A stretch of DNA of 64,000 bases from the NCBI GenBank assembly GCA_965199595.1, contig OZ241182.1, positions 124,001-188,000 on the forward strand, written 5' to 3'. Positions 1 to 8,511 of this stretch are shown here, one piece after another. Position 1 is the stretch's first letter. Each line of letters starts with the position of its first letter. The notes under the pieces were generated by a model that was not told the DNA's origin, ran no database searches, and saw nothing but the letters and a program-made list of their open reading frames with translations. This DNA is from JBBROS01 sp965199595 (GTDB lineage Bacteria; Pseudomonadota; Alphaproteobacteria; Acetobacterales; Acetobacteraceae). The translations under genes and the position numbers were made by a program.

Positions 1-414
1 CTGATGTTCGCGGGCTTCCTGGTGGCCATGATGATGTTCACGCTGCCGCCGCTGCTGAGCGATTGGCAGATCCGTGGCGCGGCGCAACCGGCGGAGCAGG
101 CCCGCATCGTCAAGGGGTCCTGCACCACCAAGCTGATCCTGGCGATCTGCGACGTGACGCTGACCAACCGCACCGCCGCCGGCACCATCACCCGGTCGGT
201 GAACTACGCCTTCACCGACGTGCACTTCGGCGACTACAGCGCCGAGGCGATGGCCGACCCGGCCCGGCCGGAGCTGGTCACCACCGACCTGGCGCTGGAC
301 AGGCTGTGGAACCGAACGCTGACCTTCCTGTTCGGCGCCGTGCTCATGCTGGCGTTCGTGGTGCTTCCGGTGGTGGCGTTCGTCCGCAACCGCCGGGCGG
401 CCCGGACCGGCTAG
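1..414 (+). CDS. Membrane protein of unknown function, probably cut by the left window edge
   Basis: The frame is open from base 1, with an ATG at 4, so the true start may lie outside the window. About 136 residues are visible. A hydrophobic segment lies near residues 5-20 and a second near residues 105-128, followed by a short basic tail (RNRRAARTG). The roughly 85 residues between them are polar and hold two Cys (SCTTKLILAICDV), which could form a disulfide if this part faces the periplasm. I do not recognise the family. An HD-domain gene follows after 21 bases in the same direction. Confidence 0.6.
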   Translation: MMFAGFLVAMMMFTLPPLLSDWQIRGAAQPAEQARIVKGSCTTKLILAICDVTLTNRTAAGTITRSVNYAFTDVHFGDYSAEAMADPARPELVTTDLALDRLWNRTLTFLFGAVLMLAFVVLPVVAFVRNRRAARTG

Positions 415-435
415 GCAGGGTATCGGACGACACCC

Positions 436-1038
436 GTGCTCAAGATCCCGGGGCAGGTGATGGACGGCCTGCAAGACCGCTATGCCGAACCGCACCGGGC
501 CTATCACGGCCAGAGGCATGTCGATGCCATGCTGGATGGCCTGCACGCGACCCGGCACGCCTTTGCCGTGCCGGACGCGGCCGAGCTGGCGGTGTGGTTC
601 CACGATGCGATCTATGACCCGGCCGCCTCGGACAACGAGGCCCGCAGTGCCGCCCTGATGCTGGAGCAGATGACCGGCCTGGCGGACCCGGCCCTGCTGC
701 AGCGCGTCGCCGTGATGATCCATGCCACCGCAACGCACGCCGTCCCGCCCGGCCTGGCGCCGGACCTGGTGCGTGACACCGCATTGTTCCTGGACCTCGA
801 TCTGGCGGTGCTGGGGGCGGACCCCGCCACGTACGACGCCTATGAGCGCGGCATCGCGGCGGAGTACGCGCCGGTGCATGGCGAAGCCCGGTTCCGCGCC
901 GGCCGCCGGGCCTTCCTCCAGGCCCTGCTCGCCCGGCCCCGCCTGTTCCACACGCCCGAGGCGCAGGGGCGCCTGGACGGAGCGGCGCGCACCAACATCG
1001 CCCGGGCGATCAGGGGCCTGACCGGCGCGGTCCCGTAA
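436..1038 (+). CDS. HD-domain protein, predicted metal-dependent phosphohydrolase
   Basis: A 200-residue protein starting with GTG. It shows HD-superfamily metal ligands: an early His in the RAYHGQRHVDAML stretch, WFHDAIYDP around residue 55 (the HD pair), and a later His in MIHATATH. This layout fits the small predicted metal-dependent HD phosphohydrolases found as single-domain proteins across proteobacteria, whose substrate is generally unknown. It follows the preceding membrane-protein gene closely and may be co-transcribed. No RBS decides the GTG start clearly; it is the first start after the upstream stop. Confidence 0.7.
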   Translation: MLKIPGQVMDGLQDRYAEPHRAYHGQRHVDAMLDGLHATRHAFAVPDAAELAVWFHDAIYDPAASDNEARSAALMLEQMTGLADPALLQRVAVMIHATATHAVPPGLAPDLVRDTALFLDLDLAVLGADPATYDAYERGIAAEYAPVHGEARFRAGRRAFLQALLARPRLFHTPEAQGRLDGAARTNIARAIRGLTGAVP

Positions 1039-1225
1039 CTGCGACCGCGCGGAGCAGGGCGACGGTGATGAACCAGCAAGCTGCCAATGCCACGGCGGGC
1101 CAGGCTTATGTCACCGGCAGGAGACGTATGGCCAGACCTGGTTGGGCTAATGGATTGTTAAACATTTAAGCTGATGATCGAGGAGAACATCGAAGGGCAG
1201 GACGTCCTTGCGGCTGGAGACCAGA
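1039..1225 (+). promoter_or_regulatory. Intergenic region with an AT-rich palindrome, possible glycan-cassette promoter
   Basis: 187 bases separate the HD gene from the glycosyltransferase. Most is GC-rich and featureless, but 1155-1170 is AT-rich and holds TTAAACATTTAA (1158-1169), an inverted repeat of TTAAA around CA. A promoter for the sugar cassette probably lies here. No clean -35/-10 pair could be assigned. Confidence 0.25.
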
Positions 1226-2500
1226 ATGGCTCACCCCCCCTCACCGGCTGACATTGGCGATCGGCCATACATCCTGGCGTTCGTGGGGGAGAATGCCAAT
1301 GGCATCCTGACCTGGTGGACCAAGCGCATCCTAAGCGCTTTCGAGACGTATGGCTTTTCCTACCGGCTCATCGACATGGCCGAGGCGGCGTGGCGCACGA
1401 AGCTTGCTGAGTGTCTCGTGGCTGCCAAGCCAGCCTTCTGTTTCAGCTTCCAGGGTTTCGGAATGGATCTGCGACTGAATGGCCGGAACTACTGGAGTTC
1501 CAATCAGATCACCTTTCTGTCCTACCTTGGCGATAATCCCTACCATGCGCCCTCCCTCCATGCCGCGGAGGGAACGGGCCTGCAACTCCTCTATAGCTGC
1601 TCGGATTTCCTGCAGACCTACCGTGCGATGAACGGTCCGCTTTATGCGACGACCCTGGACTATGGCTTCCCGGAGAACCCCCACTCCGATACGGTCCCGT
1701 GGGCGCAACGTAGCCACCGGGTTGTCTACGTGAAGACCGGTGTGGACTCCAGCCGGATGCGAGCCCGGTGGACCGAGCTGCCCAAAGCGATCGGGCATCT
1801 CGTGAACGACTGCAGCCGGGAGGTTCTGACAGGGACGGACGTCACGGTCACTGAGATCTGCGCCTCCGCCTTCACCAGCGGCAACATGCATTGCGGCGCC
1901 CATCGGGAGCTGTTCCTGGCCGTGTGCAGCAGAGTGGATTTCTACGCCCGCGCGGTTCGCGCAGAGCGCATGGTGCGGGCCTTGTCGTCGCACGATGCCG
2001 TAATCGTGGGTGATTGGTCGCACCTGGATCAGCCGAACGCTCGGGCCCGGTTCTGCAATCCTGTGGCCGCCGATACGCTCGATGCGCTGTATGCCGACAG
2101 CCAGGTGGTCATCAACACCTCGCCCTCCGTCAGGCGCGGCATGCATGAGCGCATCATGGCGGGACTGTTCGCCAAGGCGGCGGTCGTGTCCGACACCACA
2201 CCGTTTCTGCAGGAGCTTCTGGAGCCCTGCCCATCGTTCAAGGGAGTCGGGATCGACGATCCCTGCTTCTCGGCCCAGCTTGGCGGGGTCTTGATGGACA
2301 CGCTGGGCGATCCCGACATGCCTGCGAAGATCGAGCAATCCGCAAGGTTCGCACGGGATGCATTCGGATTGGAGAAGTTCGCGCTGGCGCTCATCGAGCA
2401 GGTTCGTCTGGAGGCGTACCGGCGCAGCATCGAGGGCTGGTGGTCGTTTCCACCAAGCGGCCAGACAACGCACCTGACGTCAGAACCCGCTGCTGCTTGA
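1226..2500 (+). CDS. Glycosyltransferase-like protein (CgeB/DUF3880-type, GT-B-like C-terminus)
   Basis: About 424 residues. The frame opens with a TTG at 1208, but the ATG at 1226 follows a GGAG at 1216-1219 and is preferred. The N-terminal half has FVGENANG and FSFQGFGM blocks. The C-terminal half has LYADSQVVINTSPSVRRGMHERIM (written here only as the LYADS...MHERIM block), followed by AGLFAKAAVVSDTTPFLQ. That is the donor-binding pattern of CgeB-like family-1 glycosyltransferases, where a mid-domain peptide marks proteins that take over from the nucleotide sugar. It opens a four-gene cassette whose other members make an acylamino-deoxysugar, so it probably transfers that sugar to a surface glycan. 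The acceptor is unknown. Confidence 0.6.
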   Translation: MAHPPSPADIGDRPYILAFVGENANGILTWWTKRILSAFETYGFSYRLIDMAEAAWRTKLAECLVAAKPAFCFSFQGFGMDLRLNGRNYWSSNQITFLSYLGDNPYHAPSLHAAEGTGLQLLYSCSDFLQTYRAMNGPLYATTLDYGFPENPHSDTVPWAQRSHRVVYVKTGVDSSRMRARWTELPKAIGHLVNDCSREVLTGTDVTVTEICASAFTSGNMHCGAHRELFLAVCSRVDFYARAVRAERMVRALSSHDAVIVGDWSHLDQPNARARFCNPVAADTLDALYADSQVVINTSPSVRRGMHERIMAGLFAKAAVVSDTTPFLQELLEPCPSFKGVGIDDPCFSAQLGGVLMDTLGDPDMPAKIEQSARFARDAFGLEKFALALIEQVRLEAYRRSIEGWWSFPPSGQTTHLTSEPAAA

Positions 2501-2512
2501 ACCGAGGCGATC

Positions 2513-3001
2513 ATGATGCAAACCGTCCTGGCCACTCCGCCGCTGGCAGCCCCGTATGCCGGCATCCTGGCCAGCCACCCGTTGCAGCACTGCCATTGGT
2601 CCGACTTTCCCGTGGTGCACGATACCCGTGGCAATCTCACGGTGATCGAAGGTTCCCGCCAGGTGCCGTTCGAGATCAGGCGGATGTACTTCCTCTATGA
2701 CATCCCGTCCCAGGCGGAGCGCGGCGGACACGCCCACAGGGAGCTCAACCAGGTCTTCATCGCCATGTCGGGCAGCTTCGACCTTCATCTGGATGATGGC
2801 GTGGAGCAACGCACCGTCCATCTGTGCCGGGCCAACCGAGGCTACCTTGTCCGGCCCTGGGTCTGGCGCACTCTGGACAACTTCTCGGGCAATTCGGTGT
2901 GCATGGTGATTACCGATCAACTTTATGACGAGACCGACTACATCAGGTGCCAGGAAAGGTTCTACGTTCAGGCCAGCCAACGTCTGCAGGCAGGCTGCTG
3001 A
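2513..3001 (+). CDS. fdtA: dTDP-4-oxo-6-deoxyhexose 3,4-ketoisomerase (FdtA/QdtA-like cupin)
   Basis: 162 residues with the WxcM-like/FdtA single-cupin layout: DTRGNLTVIEG near the start, IRRMYFLYDIP, the metal/substrate motif RGGHAHRELNQ (three basic or His residues), and the conserved VRPWVWRTLDNFS block. The family converts dTDP-4-keto-6-deoxyglucose to the 3-keto isomer, feeding a 3-aminotransferase. Tandem ATGs lie at 2513 and 2516; GAGG at 2504-2507 supports either. The gene follows the glycosyltransferase by 12 bases and precedes the aminotransferase by 3, so the set is an operon. No rmlA/rmlB homologue that would supply its substrate lies in the window. The 3-keto product could be gluco or galacto; sequence alone does not decide. 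Confidence 0.75.
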   Translation: MMQTVLATPPLAAPYAGILASHPLQHCHWSDFPVVHDTRGNLTVIEGSRQVPFEIRRMYFLYDIPSQAERGGHAHRELNQVFIAMSGSFDLHLDDGVEQRTVHLCRANRGYLVRPWVWRTLDNFSGNSVCMVITDQLYDETDYIRCQERFYVQASQRLQAGC

Positions 3002-3004
3002 GGC

Positions 3005-4201
3005 ATGGAGACGCGATCGAGGGTTGCGTCATACGACGTGCAACGCGCCAACGCTGCCTACGAGCACGCTTTCACACATGGTCTCCTGAACACGTTGAAG
3101 TCTGGCCAGCTTATCCTGGGCCACCAGGTCGAGACGTTCGAGCAGGCTTTCGCGACCTATTGTGGCGTCCGGCACTGCATCGGCGTGGGCAACGGGCTGG
3201 ACGCGCTGACGCTGGCACTGCGGGCAATCGGCGTGAAGCCCGGCGATGAGGTGATCGTTCCGGCTTTCACCTTCGTGGCGACTTGGTTTTCCGTGTCCCA
3301 GATCGGAGCCTGTCCGGTTCCGGTCGACGTGCTCGATGATGGCACCATCGACCCCGCAGGCCTGAGCGCCGCCATCACGGCGCGAACCCGTGCCATCGTT
3401 CCGGTCCACCTGTTCGGCCGGCTCGCTGACATGGACGCCATCATGGCCGCGGCAGACGGCTTGCCGGTCGTGGAGGATGCCGCACAGGCCCACGGGGCAA
3501 AGCGGACCGGACGGAGCGCAGGTGCCTTCGGCACCCTGGCGGCCTTCAGCTTCTACCCGACCAAGAACCTTGGCGCACTCGGCGATGGCGGAGCGGTGAC
3601 CTGCAACGATGATGAACTCGCCCACCGGGTTCGCCTGCTGTCCAATTACGGTTCGGACCGCAAGTACCACCATGAGGTGTGCGGCCAGAACTCCCGCCTG
3701 GATGCACTACAGGCCTGCTTCCTGACAGCGAAGCTTCCCGACCTCGATGCCGCCAATCTCCGGCGCCGGCAGATCGCGGTGCGGTACGAACATTCCCTTC
3801 ATGGACTGGACCAGCTGGCATGCCCGGACCGTGGGAGCGACGACATGGTGTGGCACCAGTACGTCATCCGAACGCCTGAGCGCGATCAACTCCAGACGGC
3901 ATTGATGGAACACGGCATCGGTTCGGCAATCCATTACCCGGTCGCGCCCTTCGATCAGCCCTGTTATGTCGGTCGCTACGACCGACTCCGGTTTCCGGTC
4001 GCGTCTCGCCTCGCTCGAACGGTGCTGAGCCTTCCGATGGCGGCCTATCTGTCTGACATCGACGTGGAAACGGTGGCGGGAGCTGTCCACGCGGTTGCGC
4101 CGCAGCTTTCAACGCATTCGCATCCGGGGCGGCTGTCGGCTGGGCACGAAGTCGGGGCTGATCGAGACCGGTCGTTGGGGCGGACGTGGAATCCGCAATG
4201 A
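3005..4201 (+). CDS. fdtB: PLP-dependent sugar 3-aminotransferase (DegT/DnrJ/EryC1 family, FdtB-like)
   Basis: 398 residues. The fold-type I sugar aminotransferase signature is clear: GVGNGLDALTLALRA (cofactor phosphate loop), PAFTFVAT, VEDAAQAHGA, and the Schiff-base lysine in SFYPTKNLGALGDGGA around residue 188. It would transfer an amino group from glutamate to the 3-keto position of the sugar made by the preceding cupin. The last 35 or so residues (after VAGAVHAVAP) are a Ser/His/Arg-rich tail beyond the usual family end. Its TGA overlaps the ATG of the acyltransferase as ATGA (4198-4201), implying translational coupling. Confidence 0.8.
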   Translation: METRSRVASYDVQRANAAYEHAFTHGLLNTLKSGQLILGHQVETFEQAFATYCGVRHCIGVGNGLDALTLALRAIGVKPGDEVIVPAFTFVATWFSVSQIGACPVPVDVLDDGTIDPAGLSAAITARTRAIVPVHLFGRLADMDAIMAAADGLPVVEDAAQAHGAKRTGRSAGAFGTLAAFSFYPTKNLGALGDGGAVTCNDDELAHRVRLLSNYGSDRKYHHEVCGQNSRLDALQACFLTAKLPDLDAANLRRRQIAVRYEHSLHGLDQLACPDRGSDDMVWHQYVIRTPERDQLQTALMEHGIGSAIHYPVAPFDQPCYVGRYDRLRFPVASRLARTVLSLPMAAYLSDIDVETVAGAVHAVAPQLSTHSHPGRLSAGHEVGADRDRSLGRTWNPQ

Positions 4202-4890
4202 CCCGAGCCGGCGGCAATCAGATACATCCGACCGCGATCCTCGAAGGCGATATCAGTCTTGGGGCCAACAACGTCGTGCTGCCATATACAGTTCTGACGG
4301 GTCCTTTGGAGATCGGCAGCAACAACATCATCGGACCGCATGCCGTCATCGGCAGTCCAGGACAGGATACGCGTCAGCCGCGCTATGACAGCTCGGGTTC
4401 CAGGATACGGATCGGCAGTTGGAACATCATCCGGGAGCACGTGGCTGTTCAGAAACCCTGCTACAAAGACCTGACCAGCATTGGTGACCGGGTCCATGTG
4501 ATGCACAATGTGCATGTGCCGCACGACGCCTGCATCGAGGATGACGTGGTGCTCACCCCCGGAGTCGTCCTGGCCGGTATAGTCCACGTCCTTCGGGCAG
4601 CAAACCTGGGGATCGGCTGCATGATTCACCAGCACAGTGTCATCGGGCAATACTCGATGGTCGCGATGGGGGCGATCGTGACCAGGAACATCAAGCCATT
4701 CTCCCGCTACATTCCAGGGAAACCACTCAGTGTAAACGAGTATGCGCTGAAAAAATACGATCTGATGAGCAGTTTGAAGGAGATCGAAGACTATGTCCTC
4801 TCATCAGTCAGGCCGAAAAGCCAAGATCTTCTGACAATCGTCAGTCGTTATGATCAATTGCACGCCGCATCGGGGCGTTCAGAATCGTAG
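4198..4890 (+). CDS. Left-handed beta-helix acyltransferase, LpxA-like (sugar N-acyltransferase, FdtC role)
   Basis: About 230 residues starting at the ATG of an ATGA overlap; an in-frame ATG at 4186 is less likely. Hexapeptide repeats run through residues 8-190 (IHPTAILEGDISLGANNVV, then LEIGSNNIIGPHAVIG), with a central loop GSPGQDTRQPRYD that strongly resembles LpxA. The His in MHNVHVPHDACIEDDVVL probably marks the catalytic region. In this operon it most likely N-acylates the 3-amino sugar. A short-chain acyl donor fits an FdtC role, but the LpxA-like loop leaves acyl-ACP as the donor possible. It is shorter than LpxA, whose C-terminal helical domain is about 70 residues, so lipid A synthesis itself is unlikely. 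Confidence 0.65.
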   Translation: MTRAGGNQIHPTAILEGDISLGANNVVLPYTVLTGPLEIGSNNIIGPHAVIGSPGQDTRQPRYDSSGSRIRIGSWNIIREHVAVQKPCYKDLTSIGDRVHVMHNVHVPHDACIEDDVVLTPGVVLAGIVHVLRAANLGIGCMIHQHSVIGQYSMVAMGAIVTRNIKPFSRYIPGKPLSVNEYALKKYDLMSSLKEIEDYVLSSVRPKSQDLLTIVSRYDQLHAASGRSES

Positions 4891-4920
4891 GCATGCCGTC
4901 CTGTCGTCCTGAACGTCGAG

Positions 4921-4949
4921 GCCCGCCGCATCCATGGATTCGTGCGGGC
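4921..4949 (+). terminator. Hairpin after the sugar cassette, possible terminator
   Basis: An inverted repeat with outer arms GCCCGC/GCGGGC surrounds a palindromic ATCCATGGAT core, with two internal mismatches. It sits 30 bases after the stop of the acyltransferase gene. No T-tract follows, so if it ends transcription it is not a classical intrinsic terminator. Confidence 0.35.
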
Positions 4950-5006
4950 TGTCCATTCTGAAGCCGCAAGGGCGCGGTCCCGCATGGGCCATGCTACAAG
5001 CGACGC

Positions 5007-5468
5007 ATGGATACGCTCTATGCCAGGCCGGGCCACCTCGTCCGCCGGGCACACCAGGTCTCGACCGCGCTGTTCGCTCACGAGTGCGCGGCGTTCGACC
5101 TCACCTCCGTCCAGTTCGCGGCGCTGCACGCCATCGGGCGGAACCCGCTGGTGGATGCCACGCGGCTCTCCGCGCTGATCGCCTGCGACCGCTCCACCAT
5201 CGGCGGCGTGCTGGAGCGGATGCTGAGCAAGGGCTGGATCAAACGAACGCTCAGCGCGCAGGACCGTCGGGTGAAGCTGATACGGCTGTCGCGGGCCGGG
5301 GCGTTGCTGCCGCAGCGCGTGGCCCCTCTGGTGCAGCGGGTGCAGGACCGGCTGCTGGCACCCCTGGCCGAGGCGGACCGCGCATGCTCCGTGCGGCGGC
5401 TGTCGCAGCTTACGGCGCTGCACGGCGAGGCTGCCCCGGCGCCGCCGTGCAGCGCTGCCGAGGACTGA
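5007..5468 (+). CDS. MarR-family transcriptional regulator
   Basis: 153 residues. The winged-helix MarR core is visible: LTSVQFAALHAIGRNP, ATRLSALIACDRSTIGGVLERMLSKGWIKR (recognition helix followed by the wing) and SAQDRRVKLIRLSRAG, the DxR motif of the beta-wing. Such dimeric repressors usually sense small aromatic or phenolic ligands. It sits 43 bases upstream of a solute-binding protein gene in the same direction and precedes the molybdenum hydroxylase genes, so it may control either. No operator could be assigned. Confidence 0.8.
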   Translation: MDTLYARPGHLVRRAHQVSTALFAHECAAFDLTSVQFAALHAIGRNPLVDATRLSALIACDRSTIGGVLERMLSKGWIKRTLSAQDRRVKLIRLSRAGALLPQRVAPLVQRVQDRLLAPLAEADRACSVRRLSQLTALHGEAAPAPPCSAAED

Positions 5469-5511
5469 AGCGCCGTTCGCACGACCGGGCCCAAGCAGGA
5501 GAGCACCGTCC

Positions 5512-6744
5512 ATGACCCACGCCGCGTGCCGCGCCTTTTCAGCCGCCCTGGTCACCGTGTTCACGGCCCTGGCCGCCGGGCCGGGCCAGGCGCAGCTGCC
5601 GCCCGTCCTGCGCATCGGCGTGCTGAACGACATGTCCGGCCCTTATGCGGACCTGTCGGGCAAGGGATCGGTGCTGGCGGCACAGATGGCGGCGGAGGAC
5701 TTCGCCGCGGCGGCCGGTGCGGGGGCGCCGCGCGTGGAGATCCTGTCGGCGGACCACCAGAACAAGGCGGACGTGGGCGCCGCCATCGCGCGGGCCTGGG
5801 TGGACCGGGACGGTGTGGCGGCGGTGGTGGACGTGCCGAACTCCGCCGTGGCCCTGGCGGTGAACCAAGTGATGAAGGAGAAGGACCGCGCCTTCCTGGC
5901 GTCCAGCACCGCGACCTCGGACCTCACCGGCAGCCAGTGCGCGCCCACCACCGTGCAATGGACCTTCGACACCTGGGCGCTGGCCAACGGCACCGCCCGC
6001 ACGCTGACGGCCCAGGGGGCGAAGCGCTGGTTCTTCATCGGACCGGACTACGCGCTCGGCGCCTCGCTGATCCGGGATGCGACGGCCGTGATCCGCGCGA
6101 ATGGCGGCACCGTGCTGGGTGACGTGCGCGCGCCGCTGGGGACCACGGACCTGTCGGCCTACCTGCTGCAGGCGCAGGCCTCGGGCGCGGACGTGATCGG
6201 CACCGCCAATGCCGGAGACGACGTGGTGAACACCTTGAAGCAGGCGGCGGAGTTCGGCATCGCGCGCGGCTCCACGCGCATTGCCGGGCTGCTGGTGTTC
6301 CTGACCGACGTGCAGGCCATGGGGCTGCAGACGGCGCAGGGATTGCTGCTGACCGAAGCCTTCTACTGGGACCTGAACGACGGCACCCGCGCCTGGAGCC
6401 GCCGCTTCGCAGCGCGCCATGGCGGGCGTATGCCCACCATGAACCATGCCGGCGTGTACTCGGCGACCCTCGCCTACCTGAAGGCCGCCACCGCATCGGG
6501 CAGCATATCGGGCCGTGCCGCCGTCGCCCGCATGGGTGCGGCTCCGATCGACGATGTGCTGTTCGGCCCCACCACGGTGCGGCCCGACGGCCGGGCCGTG
6601 CATGCCATGTATCTGTTCCGCGTGAAGACGCCGGCGGCCTCCACCGGCCCGTACGACCTCTACGACGTGGTCGCCACCATCCCGCCGGAACAGGCCTTCC
6701 GTCCCCTCGACGGCGGCGGCTGTTCGCTGATCCATCCCGGCTGA
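5512..6744 (+). CDS. Periplasmic branched-chain amino acid-type (Liv/Peripla_BP_6) ABC substrate-binding protein
   Basis: 410 residues with an N-terminal signal peptide (about residues 1-27, ending AAGPGQA). Family features are LRIGVLNDMSGPYADLSGKG near the mature N-terminus, AAIARAWVDRDGVAAVVDVPNS, KRWFFIGPDYALGASL, and a hinge region GLQTAQGLLLTEAFYWD. AGGAG 10 bases before the ATG supports the start. Liv-type proteins often bind aromatic acids, amides or branched-chain amino acids. No Liv permeases or ATPases lie nearby, so it is an orphan receptor or serves a transporter elsewhere. Its neighbours are a MarR regulator and an aldehyde-oxidase-type enzyme, which suggests an aromatic or aldehyde ligand. 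Confidence 0.75.
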   Translation: MTHAACRAFSAALVTVFTALAAGPGQAQLPPVLRIGVLNDMSGPYADLSGKGSVLAAQMAAEDFAAAAGAGAPRVEILSADHQNKADVGAAIARAWVDRDGVAAVVDVPNSAVALAVNQVMKEKDRAFLASSTATSDLTGSQCAPTTVQWTFDTWALANGTARTLTAQGAKRWFFIGPDYALGASLIRDATAVIRANGGTVLGDVRAPLGTTDLSAYLLQAQASGADVIGTANAGDDVVNTLKQAAEFGIARGSTRIAGLLVFLTDVQAMGLQTAQGLLLTEAFYWDLNDGTRAWSRRFAARHGGRMPTMNHAGVYSATLAYLKAATASGSISGRAAVARMGAAPIDDVLFGPTTVRPDGRAVHAMYLFRVKTPAASTGPYDLYDVVATIPPEQAFRPLDGGGCSLIHPG

Positions 6745-6991
6745 TCCCCCGGGGGGCCGTCACCGCGGCAGACATCGTGGAGTTCGGCCTGGACGGGAAC
6801 CCGGTGAACGCGAACGGGCGCCAGGCCTGCCGCGCCTGATCTGCCGTTCGGTGACGAGAAGCCGGGCGAACGCCGGTCCGGCCTGGTCCGGCACGCGCAG
6901 CGAGCAAGCGGGGTCCGGGATATTGCTGTTTGCGGGATGCGGTGCAAAGGTCACATTAACGCGCCGGCGCTACGCCAGGAGGAGGATCACC
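6745..6991 (+). other. 247-base gap before the molybdenum hydroxylase operon
   Basis: No gene is supported here. The paoA frame stays open back to 6851, but that extension is basic and low in family similarity, and it ends just before a strong RBS. A less GC-rich stretch at 6915-6960 (ATATTGCTGTTTGC, then AAAGGTCACATTAACG) may contain the operon promoter. No clear -35/-10 pair was found. Confidence 0.3.
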
Positions 6992-7531
6992 ATGCCCATC
7001 ACCGTGAACGGCTCGGCCGTGCCCGTGCCCGAGGATGCACGCGTGTCGCTCCTCGACCTGGTGCGTGACCACCTGCACCTTTATGGCGCCAAGAAGGGCT
7101 GCAACCAGGGCGCCTGCGGCGCCTGCACGGTGCTGGTCGATGGCGAGCGTATCGTGTCCTGCCTGGCGCTGGCGGTGCAGTACGAGGGCCGCAGCGTCAC
7201 CACCATCGAGGGGCTGGCCGCGGATGGCGGGCTGCACCCGCTGCAGCAGGCCTTCATCGAGCATGACGGCTTCCAGTGCGGCTATTGCACGCCGGGCCAG
7301 ATCTGCTCGGCGGTCGGCATGGCGGCCGAGCTGGAGCGTGGGCTGCCCAGCCATGTCACGGGCGACCTCGCTGCCGAGAACGTTACCGCAAGCCGTGAGG
7401 AGCTGGCCGAGCGGATGAGCGGCAACCTGTGCCGCTGCGGCGCGCATAACGGCATCATCGACGCGATCTCCGCCGTCTATGCCGGAGGGGACCAGGCCTA
7501 CCGCGCTGACCAGCCGGAGCTGACGGCATGA
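6992..7531 (+). CDS. paoA: 2Fe-2S subunit of a xanthine oxidase-family molybdenum hydroxylase (PaoA-like)
   Basis: 179 residues from the ATG at 6992, which has AGGAGGAGG at 6978-6986. The first cluster is bound by CNQGACGACTVLVDG plus a further Cys in SCLALA. The second lies in the helical domain: CGYCTPGQICS and NLCRCGAHNGI. This subunit shuttles electrons from the molybdenum centre to FAD. E. coli PaoA carries a Tat signal; here there is none, so a cytoplasmic enzyme is predicted. The stop overlaps the next start as ATGA (7528-7531), the first of two such overlaps in the operon. Confidence 0.9.
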   Translation: MPITVNGSAVPVPEDARVSLLDLVRDHLHLYGAKKGCNQGACGACTVLVDGERIVSCLALAVQYEGRSVTTIEGLAADGGLHPLQQAFIEHDGFQCGYCTPGQICSAVGMAAELERGLPSHVTGDLAAENVTASREELAERMSGNLCRCGAHNGIIDAISAVYAGGDQAYRADQPELTA

Positions 7532-8511
7532 CCCCGTTCAGCTATGCCCGCGCCACGGACCCGGCCGATGCGCTGGCCCGCGCCGCCGCCGGCGCCAGCT
7601 ACCTGGGCGGCGGCACCAACCTGGTGGACCTCGCCCGCGAGACGGTGGCGCGGCCCACGGCGCTGGTGGACGTCACCGGCCTGTCGAGCGCGATCAGGGA
7701 CACCGATGGCGGCGGCCTGCTGATCGGGGCGGCCGCCCGCAACACCGCACTCGCCGAGCACCGCGCCGTGCGCGAGCGCTACCCGGTGCTGGCACGCGCG
7801 GTCCTGGCCGGCGCCTCGGCCCAGATCCGCAACATGGCGACGGTCGGCGGCAACCTGCTGCAACGCACCCGCTGCACCTATTTCTACGACAACGAGGGCT
7901 CGCGCTGCAACAAGCGGGTGCCCGGCCAGGGGTGCGACGCAATCGACGGGTTCAGCCGCATCCACGCGATCCTGGGCGCGTCCCCGTCCTGTGTCGCAAC
8001 GCACCCGTCCGACATGTGCGTGGCGCTGGCAGCGCTGGACGCGACCGTGCACCTGCGCGGCGCGGCGGGCGAGCGCAGCGTGGCGCTGACCGAACTGCAC
8101 CGCCTGCCCGACGGCCGGCCGGACCTCGAGACGGTGCTGGAGCCCGGTGAGTTGATCACCGCCGTGGAGCTGCCGCCGCTGCCCGCCGCTGCCCGCTCGG
8201 CATACCGCAAGGTGCGCGACCGGGCGAGCTACGCCTTCGCGCTGGTCTCGGTGGCGGCCGTGCTGGAGATGGACGGCGGCCGCGTCAGGCAGGTGCGGCT
8301 CGCGCTCGGCGGCGTGGCGCACAAGCCGTGGCGGGCGCACAAGGCCGAAGCAGCGCTGCGCGGCGGCCCGGCCACCGAGGCCGCCTTCCGCGCCGCAGCC
8401 GAGGCCGAGCTGGCCGACGCCGCGCCGCTGCGCGACAACGCGTTTAAGGTCGAACTCGCCAAACGCACCCTCACCGCCGTCCTCCTCGACCTCGCCGGAG
8501 CCGCCGCATGA
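7528..8511 (+). CDS. paoB: FAD-binding subunit of the molybdenum hydroxylase (PaoB-like)
   Basis: 327 residues. It has the FAD-loop YLGGGTNLVDLARE near residue 28, the second flavin-loop segment ASAQIRNMATVGGNLLQRTRC around residue 100 (cited here as the IRNMATVGGNL block), and a cluster of Cys typical of the YagS branch (RTRCTYFYDNEGSRCNKR and later GCDAIDG), which in PaoB bind an extra 4Fe-4S cluster. The C-terminal CO_deh_flav domain ends with the FKVELAKRTL segment. It overlaps both neighbours by 4 bases, so the three subunits are coupled. Confidence 0.9.
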   Translation: MTPFSYARATDPADALARAAAGASYLGGGTNLVDLARETVARPTALVDVTGLSSAIRDTDGGGLLIGAAARNTALAEHRAVRERYPVLARAVLAGASAQIRNMATVGGNLLQRTRCTYFYDNEGSRCNKRVPGQGCDAIDGFSRIHAILGASPSCVATHPSDMCVALAALDATVHLRGAAGERSVALTELHRLPDGRPDLETVLEPGELITAVELPPLPAAARSAYRKVRDRASYAFALVSVAAVLEMDGGRVRQVRLALGGVAHKPWRAHKAEAALRGGPATEAAFRAAAEAELADAAPLRDNAFKVELAKRTLTAVLLDLAGAAA

